Source: Ignavibacteriales bacterium
GTDB lineage: Bacteria > Bacteroidota > Ignavibacteria > Ignavibacteriales > Melioribacteraceae
NCBI GenBank assembly: GCA_016177735.1
Contig: JACOUS010000016.1
Location: 1 to 40,666, forward strand
Direction of reading: 5' to 3'
Length of the DNA: 40,666 nt
In this document: in pieces, positions 34,707 through 40,666 of the stretch
Position numbering within the stretch: the stretch's first letter is position 1
Layout: every line of letters starts with the position of its first letter
Position numbers and translations under genes: made by a program
The notes under the pieces: generated by a model
Database searches by the model: none
The model's input: only the letters and a program-made list of their open reading frames with translations
Told to the model about the DNA's origin: nothing

Positions 34707-37001
34707 TTATTGATTTGTATATATAACTTTTTCAACTCTATCAAATATTTTTTTTTCATAATTATCAAAAGTATTTTTTATCTCATTAGAATAATTGGGA
34801 TTTTCGTAGCATTCTAATACTTTGTGTGGAACTCCATAATCACTAGCAAGTCTACCTTTATCGGTAATAGCATTGTATTCTAGTTTTAGCAATAATCTGT
34901 CTATACCTAAAACATCATCATAAGCAATATTTTCTTCCTTAGATTTAACAAATCTATACATTAGATTAAATACACCCAGATACTTGACTGCGTGATATTT
35001 CAATATATTGTAAATGAAATCCGCTGTGTCTCTAATTGCAGAATCGACTTTTTCGCCATTTTCTATTTTATAATTCATTGAGCCTATGAATCCATCCCTA
35101 AGATAAAAATGTAATAGATATACAAATAGCGAGTATTCATTTAGACTAAAGTTGCTTAATACTTTTTTCTGTATATAAAATTTCAACTTGTCATTCTTTA
35201 CAATTGGCTCAATCACATTTAGAATTACTTGCAATCCATCATAATCAATTGCAAAAGGATAGTTAATTCTTGATATAAATTGTCTAATTTTTGTTCTATC
35301 GTCTTGGGATAATATTAAAATTGAGTCATAAATTGCAATTTTATCTTTGCGACTTACTACTTTAAAACGCTTTATTATTTCTTCAGGTATTTGACGATTT
35401 TCTTGTTCCGTTTGTATGTCAACTTTTTTTATTTTGTCATCGTCAACAAGATATTGATCGTCAGTATAAAATAAATCAATTTCATCCTTGATTGAATCTA
35501 TGTCATAATTCTTGTGCTTGATACCATCAGTTTCAGAATTTATTGTATCCATAAAATCATTTTTTAATACAAATACTCGACCACTATAATGGAACAAAAA
35601 TCTTCCCGCACGACCAGATATGTTTTTTGCATCAAACTTCTTAAGATTTTTATTGCCCTTTTTATTATGTAAAACAATAATGTTTTTTGCTGATGTATTT
35701 ACACCTTCTGTTATGGTGGTTGTCGAAAATAGTGTTGTTAGTTGACCTTCGTTAAATAAATCTATTATTTCTTTTTGGATATACTTAGGTATTAAGCCGT
35801 GATGAATTCCAATGCCTTTTTCTAGAGCACCAATAAGAACCCATTCTGCGTGAAAGTTTAATTTAATATGTTGGATAAAGTCATTGTATTTGGAAGAATC
35901 CCAATTATTATTTATGTCAGAATCAATTATATCCTTTGAATATTTTTCAGCAGATGATTTCCTGAAACAATAAACAATACTATTCTCACCCTTATTTGAA
36001 ATACCATTTAATAAAGACAATAGTCTTTGCGTTTTTTGCGGACCTTCGAATTCAATTTTAAAACCTTCTTCGATATCAAGTTTTTTACCAGATTTTATCT
36101 GGAAGTAATTTTTATTAACAGTTTCTATTTTGTTATAGTCTAAAAGTTTTATCTGGTTTGATGTTAGGAAATTATCGAAGGATTTGTTTGTATTTCCATT
36201 GAATTCTATATAAGGTCCAGCGAATAGAACATCAGTATTATTTGTCAATGAATAAAACACAGCAATTCTATAAGCTACATCTCGCTCATTTTCTTTTGTT
36301 TGTTCATCGATCACGAATTCATTGTCTATTTTGTAGACTTCATCGACAAATACAAAATCAAAGTTTAGCTGAGTGGAGCTCTTTTCTATAAAAGAAAGGA
36401 ATCTTTCTGGAGTATATATGAATAAATTATTTTCGCCAATATCTTTTACTTCGCTTAAAGTATGTATTGAATAATTATTTTTAAAGAAAGAGAACTTATC
36501 ATCAGATACTATTCTTTCTAAGTTTTCAGATAGTAATGCAATCGTAGGGAACAACAGTACGATATTTTTATAATTCATTTTTTTAATAATTTCATAAACA
36601 ATAAATGTTTTCCCAAAGGAAGTGCTTGCTGAAAGAAAGTAACGATTTAGTTTCCCACTTTCATAAAAATCAATTATCTCATTTTGATATTTATGGACTT
36701 TTACATCAATGTCTGTATGTAAAGTGCTCTCATAAAACATCGAGGAAAAGGTGTTGAGGTCAAAGGAATTTATATACTCAATATCTTCTTGAAACTTTTT
36801 TAGCAAGTCATAATATTGTGGGATTCCAATAATATTGGAAATATATTTTAAAAATTTTAGGTCTCCCTCTGTTAAATTAGTTTCTTTAATAATATCATAA
36901 TAATGACAAATTGACTCAATTAATTGATTGTCATCAAGAGAACCTTTTCTAAATAAATTTATTTTTGCTATGACATTAGCACTTTCTTTGATTCTATCCA
37001 C
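34707..37001 (-). CDS. hamB: Hachiman defence helicase HamB
   Basis: This is a 764-residue superfamily 2 helicase. Motif I is STSFGKT (126-132), motif Ib TPER (197-200), motif II is DEVY (220-223) in place of DEAD/DEAH, and motif VI is NISGRAGRF as in Ski2-like enzymes. The start is GTG (complement of 36999-37001), overlapping the hamA end by 34 bases; no ATG is close. In Hachiman systems HamB senses damaged or invading DNA and releases the HamA nuclease. Identification rests on the helicase type plus the DUF1837-type partner. The DNA is visibly more AT-rich than the flanking operons, consistent with horizontal transfer. Confidence 0.85.
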   Translation of the reverse strand: MDRIKESANVIAKINLFRKGSLDDNQLIESICHYYDIIKETNLTEGDLKFLKYISNIIGIPQYYDLLKKFQEDIEYINSFDLNTFSSMFYESTLHTDIDVKVHKYQNEIIDFYESGKLNRYFLSASTSFGKTFIVYEIIKKMNYKNIVLLFPTIALLSENLERIVSDDKFSFFKNNYSIHTLSEVKDIGENNLFIYTPERFLSFIEKSSTQLNFDFVFVDEVYKIDNEFVIDEQTKENERDVAYRIAVFYSLTNNTDVLFAGPYIEFNGNTNKSFDNFLTSNQIKLLDYNKIETVNKNYFQIKSGKKLDIEEGFKIEFEGPQKTQRLLSLLNGISNKGENSIVYCFRKSSAEKYSKDIIDSDINNNWDSSKYNDFIQHIKLNFHAEWVLIGALEKGIGIHHGLIPKYIQKEIIDLFNEGQLTTLFSTTTITEGVNTSAKNIIVLHNKKGNKNLKKFDAKNISGRAGRFLFHYSGRVFVLKNDFMDTINSETDGIKHKNYDIDSIKDEIDLFYTDDQYLVDDDKIKKVDIQTEQENRQIPEEIIKRFKVVSRKDKIAIYDSILILSQDDRTKIRQFISRINYPFAIDYDGLQVILNVIEPIVKNDKLKFYIQKKVLSNFSLNEYSLFVYLLHFYLRDGFIGSMNYKIENGEKVDSAIRDTADFIYNILKYHAVKYLGVFNLMYRFVKSKEENIAYDDVLGIDRLLLKLEYNAITDKGRLASDYGVPHKVLECYENPNYSNEIKNTFDNYEKKIFDRVEKVIYTNQ

Positions 37002-37867
37002 GATATGACATCACTTTTTATTTGTTTAACTTCATTTAAAGGTAGTAGTATAAAAAATATTGAATATTCGACCGATAAATTAAATGATACATTAGTATAA
37101 TTATCACTAATATGTAGTGGAATTTGTTTTATACTGTTGTCATATTCTTCTTCCCCTTCAAATAAAATCAAAATTGGATAAACTAATTTTATGTTATGCT
37201 TTTTTAATTGTTCACAAACATTTATTTCTGGATTTGATTCCCATTCATTAATCACATTTTCAATTTGACTATTCTCAACATTTAGATTGTTTTTATGATT
37301 TGCGACAATAGCAATTATATTTTTATCTAAATAATCGTCAGATATTGCATTTTCTATCTTTCTCAATACATCATCTATTCCACTTTTATAATTTTTGTGA
37401 AATTTTGTTTCACCAAACCATAATTCCAAATTACCACCCCTTTCTAGTAGATGATACGAATCATAGCCTTTGGTTTCAGTGTTTTCTAATGGATTATAAA
37501 AATAACCCCTCGCAATTAGTGGTTTTACTCCCAACAAGATGTGCAAAATGGAATAAAGTAGTACTTCGCCAAAGAAACCATATTTTATTTTAGTATCATC
37601 GTCGGCGGCTTCATTGTACCTCAGCTTAGATTTAAGTGCAACAACTAGTAACTTTTGATAATCTTTATCTATCAGTTCATACTCATTGAATGAATATTCT
37701 ACGATAGAGTTATAAATAATATTTTTAATAGCTTCCATATCATTTGCAGAATAACACTTGTCAGAATCAGTGGTGATTATTGTTTTAGGAATACCTTTCG
37801 AATCGTTTGGCAAATCATATTCGAAAACAATAGTCTGCTGAATAAGATTTAATAAAGCATCTCTCAT
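36968..37867 (-). CDS. hamA: Hachiman defence nuclease HamA (DUF1837)
   Basis: This 299-residue protein has the restriction-nuclease-like pattern of HamA: GFFGEVLLYSIL (E101), then GYDSYHLL (D136) and ELWFGETKFHKN, where E153-x-K155 is the D/ExK catalytic pair. HamA proteins carry the DUF1837 domain and form a complex with HamB; on activation they cut DNA and cause abortive defence. The hamA-hamB order and 34-bp overlap fit the known two-gene operon. The unit is bounded on both sides by attC-like repeats. Confidence 0.83.
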   Translation of the reverse strand: MRDALLNLIQQTIVFEYDLPNDSKGIPKTIITTDSDKCYSANDMEAIKNIIYNSIVEYSFNEYELIDKDYQKLLVVALKSKLRYNEAADDDTKIKYGFFGEVLLYSILHILLGVKPLIARGYFYNPLENTETKGYDSYHLLERGGNLELWFGETKFHKNYKSGIDDVLRKIENAISDDYLDKNIIAIVANHKNNLNVENSQIENVINEWESNPEINVCEQLKKHNIKLVYPILILFEGEEEYDNSIKQIPLHISDNYTNVSFNLSVEYSIFFILLPLNEVKQIKSDVISWIESKKVLMS

Positions 37868-37926
37868 TTTAATAAATTACCTATGTTGAAATTAGTTTGT
37901 GTAGATAGTTAAAAAGAAAATACTAT

Positions 37927-38147
37927 GCGTATAACGGCGTTGCCGATAAGCGGCGCCCCAAAACCAGAATGCCGAACAATACCAACAACTTTTTATTTAT
38001 TAAAATATTTATTCGACAGAACTACTTTACACAAGGAACTTTACACGGAACAACAAAGCCATTAATTTCGAAAATGCCGAGTGCGAAAACAGCTTGCCCC
38101 GATGTTTTTTATCGGGGGCGTCCGCTTTGATTTGCGGGTTATATGGC
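37927..38147 (-). repeat. attC-like cassette repeat, copy B
   Basis: The outer arms are TATAAC (37930-37935) and GTTATA (38138-38143). The inner arms are AAGCGGCGCC (37948-37957) and GGCGTCCGCTT (38117-38127): all ten bases pair if T38121 is left out, as for the extrahelical base of attC. The body ACAGAACTACTTTACACAAG matches the other copies. A CCCGAT/ATCGGG hairpin (38097-38117) overlaps the inner arm. It sits between hamA's start (60 bp away) and the stop of the beta-propeller gene, leaving no room for a further gene. Confidence 0.62.
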
Positions 38148-38149
38148 AT

Positions 38150-40321
38150 TTATTTTAAAAGTAACATTTTTCTTGTAGAGCTTTTTAAACCGACCAATAA
38201 ACGATAAAAATATATTCCACTTGATAATTTACGCCCATCAAATATTACTTCATATTTACCAGCATTTAGATATTCACGGATTAATTCTTTTATTTCCTTG
38301 CCCATTGCATCGTAAACGGTCAATACTATTTGGGAACCTCTATTCAATGAAAAAAATATCTTTGTATTGGGATTAAATGGATTGGGGAAGTTTTGTTCGA
38401 GTGAATACAAATCTGGAATTCTTTCAAGATTACTAATGCTAGTAGTAGAATTTAGAGTTCGGAATACACCTCCTTCTGTACCAGCAAATATATAACCATT
38501 TGGGCTGCATGCTATACTTTTAACCCAAAGATTTGATAGGCCACTATTTTCATATTTCCATGTCTCGCCTGTGTCTAATGAATGACGAATACCTCCAGGA
38601 TTTGTTAAGCCTAAAAAAACATCACCTAGTGAATTTGCAGTTAGAGTATATACAAAATAGTTATCATCCGAATGAGTCATCTTCCAAGAGTTTCCATTAT
38701 CGGTCGATTTAAAAGCAGTTCCTGAAGTAATATATAAAGTTTGATTTTGACCAAAAGCAATGTCATATATTACACTTGCAGCTTCCTCAAACAACTTTAA
38801 CCAGGTATTTCCATAATCAATTGAGCGATAAAGAGTAGCTGCATATCCTTCACGACCTGAGGCAAATATTTGATCCTGAGAATTTATTCCAAGGCGGATA
38901 TCAGTACTTGCGGGATAAGAGTTTATTTTATCCCAAGTATTACCATTATTAGTTGAACGAAGTATTCCTCCACTGGAAGTACCAATAAAAATATGACCTT
39001 TAGAATTACATGCGATAGACCTAATAAAGAAATCTGAAAGGCCGAGATCCAACCAAGTCTCTCCATTGTCTGTAGACTTATAAAAAGCATATCCACCACC
39101 TAAAGTTCCTGCATAAATATCTCCATTATTGTTACATGCCAATGAATAAATTACAGACAACGTTTTACCTTCACTAACACATTTCCAAGTTGTACCATTA
39201 TCCATTGATCTATAAATACCACCCCATTCTGTACCAACAAATACATGACCTAAATTGTTAAAAATTATTTCACTTATAGTATAATTAATTGAACCAAGTC
39301 CAGAATCAGATTCAAACCAGTTTTCTCCACTATCAACAGTTTTAAATAAGCCATCGTCCGTAGCAGCAAGTATTTCACCATTTTTTAATGTTAGTAAATA
39401 ATTTATTTTTGGTTGCGAAGAATTAAAACCTCTATCTTTTTCTGACCAATTTATAAAATCATTGTTTATAAATTTACCATAATAACGAAAAACGCCAGTA
39501 TTAGTACCTGCAAATATATTTCCTTGATTATCCATACATACTGAATTTACTGCTGATGGAGAAGGTGTATTAATAGCTAATTCTCGCAATCCTCCCTGTG
39601 GAGTATTAGTTTTATAAACTCCCCCTTCTGTACCTACTATCATATTATTATAACTATCAACTATTATCGAATTTAGTTGTGATTTAGGATTAAGCATCAA
39701 ATGCATGTTCCAATTCTCACCATTATCAGTAGACTTCCATATATCAATAGAAATCTCTGTTACACTTTTAATACCTGCGTATAGAGTCCCATCATTACCA
39801 ACACACAAAGTTTTAAAGTTTGGTTTTTTAAAATATGGCATTATTATTTCCCAATTTTCACCGTTATCAGTTGATCTAAGATTACCAATATTTGTACCAG
39901 CGACAACAATATTATTCGGTAAAGCAATTATACAGTAGCATTCAAAATTTAGATATAGATAATATCCTGCATCCAACCATTTCCAATTTTTACCATAGTC
40001 TCTTGTACGAAAAATCCCATTGTAACAACCGACATAGATTTCATCATTATTTCTTACTGAAATAGAATTAACAGCTCCAATAAATCCCACAAATTGACTA
40101 TCCGGTTTCACACCTATTGCTGGACCAATATTTTCCCATGAATTCCCAGAATCTGTAGACCTAAAAATACCATTACGATCTGTACCAGCATAAATATCTC
40201 CGGCTGGACTTTGGGTAAGCGTTGTTATTATCCCACCTTTTGGTCCAACAAATTTCCAATATTTTTGTTGTCCTTGTAAAGATATGGTAGCTAGGATAAA
40301 AATGAATACTATCATTCTCAT
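38150..40321 (-). CDS. T9SS-exported Asp-box beta-propeller protein
   Basis: This 723-residue secreted protein has a signal peptide at 1-18 and GGAGG 6 bases before the ATG. About eleven Asp-box motifs of the form S-T/x-D-x-G-x-x-W follow (for example STDSGNSW, STDNGENW, SMDNGTTW, SIDYGNTW), each at the turn of a beta-hairpin, with recurring IYAGT/IFAGT strands; this is the sortilin/Vps10-like or sialidase-type propeller. The last 85 or so residues, from SLEQNFPNPFNPNTKI to KMLLLK, are a T9SS type A sorting domain (export and cell-surface anchoring). No catalytic residues can be assigned. It lies between attC-like repeats B and C. Confidence 0.88.
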   Translation of the reverse strand: MRMIVFIFILATISLQGQQKYWKFVGPKGGIITTLTQSPAGDIYAGTDRNGIFRSTDSGNSWENIGPAIGVKPDSQFVGFIGAVNSISVRNNDEIYVGCYNGIFRTRDYGKNWKWLDAGYYLYLNFECYCIIALPNNIVVAGTNIGNLRSTDNGENWEIIMPYFKKPNFKTLCVGNDGTLYAGIKSVTEISIDIWKSTDNGENWNMHLMLNPKSQLNSIIVDSYNNMIVGTEGGVYKTNTPQGGLRELAINTPSPSAVNSVCMDNQGNIFAGTNTGVFRYYGKFINNDFINWSEKDRGFNSSQPKINYLLTLKNGEILAATDDGLFKTVDSGENWFESDSGLGSINYTISEIIFNNLGHVFVGTEWGGIYRSMDNGTTWKCVSEGKTLSVIYSLACNNNGDIYAGTLGGGYAFYKSTDNGETWLDLGLSDFFIRSIACNSKGHIFIGTSSGGILRSTNNGNTWDKINSYPASTDIRLGINSQDQIFASGREGYAATLYRSIDYGNTWLKLFEEAASVIYDIAFGQNQTLYITSGTAFKSTDNGNSWKMTHSDDNYFVYTLTANSLGDVFLGLTNPGGIRHSLDTGETWKYENSGLSNLWVKSIACSPNGYIFAGTEGGVFRTLNSTTSISNLERIPDLYSLEQNFPNPFNPNTKIFFSLNRGSQIVLTVYDAMGKEIKELIREYLNAGKYEVIFDGRKLSSGIYFYRLLVGLKSSTRKMLLLK

Positions 40322-40666
40322 AACCTTCCTCCATAATTAAATAAAATAATTAAGGCACATAACGGTGTTGCCGATAAGCGGCGCCCCAGAACAGGAACAC
40401 CGAATAACCGCAACAACTTTTTATTTATTAATAATTTTATTTAACAGAACTACTTTACAAAGCAACATTACACGGAAGAACAAAGCCAATAATTACACAA
40501 ATGCCAAATGCGAATACGGCGTCCGCTTGATTGGCTTGTATGTTTAATCTCATCAAAAAGAACTACACATATTGATAATAATTATTTACTGTTGGGAAGA
40601 GAAGGGTGAACGGCTAGGTCTTTAAGAACCTGTTAACCAGTTTCTTCCTTCCCATCGGGTTAAAGT
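40322..40666. other. Right-end spacer
   Basis: It holds attC-like copy C (40355-40545) and then about 120 bp with no gene. GGGAAG (40594-40599) can pair with CTTCCC (40648-40653) around a 48-base loop that includes a GTTAAC hairpin; no T-loop (TTCGA) or other tRNA mark is present. The window ends here, so what follows is unknown. Confidence 0.4.
40355..40545 (-). repeat. attC-like cassette repeat, copy C
   Basis: The left end is GCACATAAC (40355-40363). The inner arms AAGCGGCGCC (40376-40385) and GGCGTCCGCTT (40518-40528) pair fully with T40522 unpaired, as in copy B. The right outer arm reads TTGTATGTTT, lacking one T compared with GTTATGT, so the outer pairing is damaged. The body ACAGAACTACTTTACAAAGC matches copies A and B. 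It starts 34 bp before (upstream of) the beta-propeller gene. Confidence 0.58.

Noticed and set aside
40590-40666. tRNA-like gene at the right edge
   Set aside because: GGGAAG/CTTCCC could be an acceptor-like stem, but there is no T-loop TTCGA motif, no D-loop pattern and no credible anticodon arm.

Overview
The window looks like a chromosomal segment from a member of the Ignavibacteria / Bacteroidota-Chlorobi group. The grounds are a C-terminal type IX secretion (T9SS) sorting domain with the NPFNP motif (38150-40321), lipoproteins and FtsX/MacB-type permeases of the kind common there, GGAGG ribosome sites mixed with weak ones, moderately AT-rich DNA, and spacers crowded with small palindromic repeats. 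This placement is inference: there is no rRNA or other marker, and I saw no tRNA.

Layout. 1-702 holds no convincing gene. 703-3309 (minus) is an ABC-2 exporter (ATPase and permease overlapping by 4 bp) followed by a LolA-like periplasmic protein. 3577-6298 (minus) is a GlcNAc-type BadF/BadG kinase overlapping an AmpG-like transporter, probably for cell-wall sugar recycling. 6523-8010 (plus) has two paralogous lipocalin-like lipoproteins around a YbaK-type tRNA deacylase and ends in a strong intrinsic terminator. 8418-14986 (plus) pairs an SPFH/band-7 membrane protein with an 1863-residue protein in which a PLP aminotransferase is joined to a region that reads as a divergent phosphoenolpyruvate carboxylase. 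This fusion is the most unusual coding object in the window.

15251-17951 (minus) is an NtrC-type sigma-54 activator and an NtrY-like histidine kinase. They are divergent from an export cluster (18298-26558, plus): one HlyD adaptor, a permease remnant with its middle deleted, and two full MacB/FtsX-type permeases each followed by its own ATPase. The two-component pair probably controls this cluster. 26734-26893 is a 160-bp MITE-like element with terminal inverted repeats and an exact 9-bp target duplication. It sits just in front of a BrnT toxin gene frameshifted at a run of 11 T; the BrnA antitoxin is intact.

27695-34370 (minus) is a heavy-metal efflux operon: a His-rich small protein, TolC-type outer membrane protein, CusB/CzcB-type adaptor lipoprotein, CusA/CzcA-type RND pump and a DUF3147 membrane protein. 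34445-40545 holds three direct copies of a roughly 190-235 bp repeat whose ends can fold like integron attC sites, with an unpaired base in the inner stem. Each copy lies directly downstream of a transcription unit or upstream of the next. The units between them are a two-gene Hachiman antiphage system (HamA nuclease, HamB helicase) and a T9SS-exported Asp-box beta-propeller. Both units look more AT-rich than their neighbours. The block therefore looks like a cassette array, although no integrase lies inside the window.
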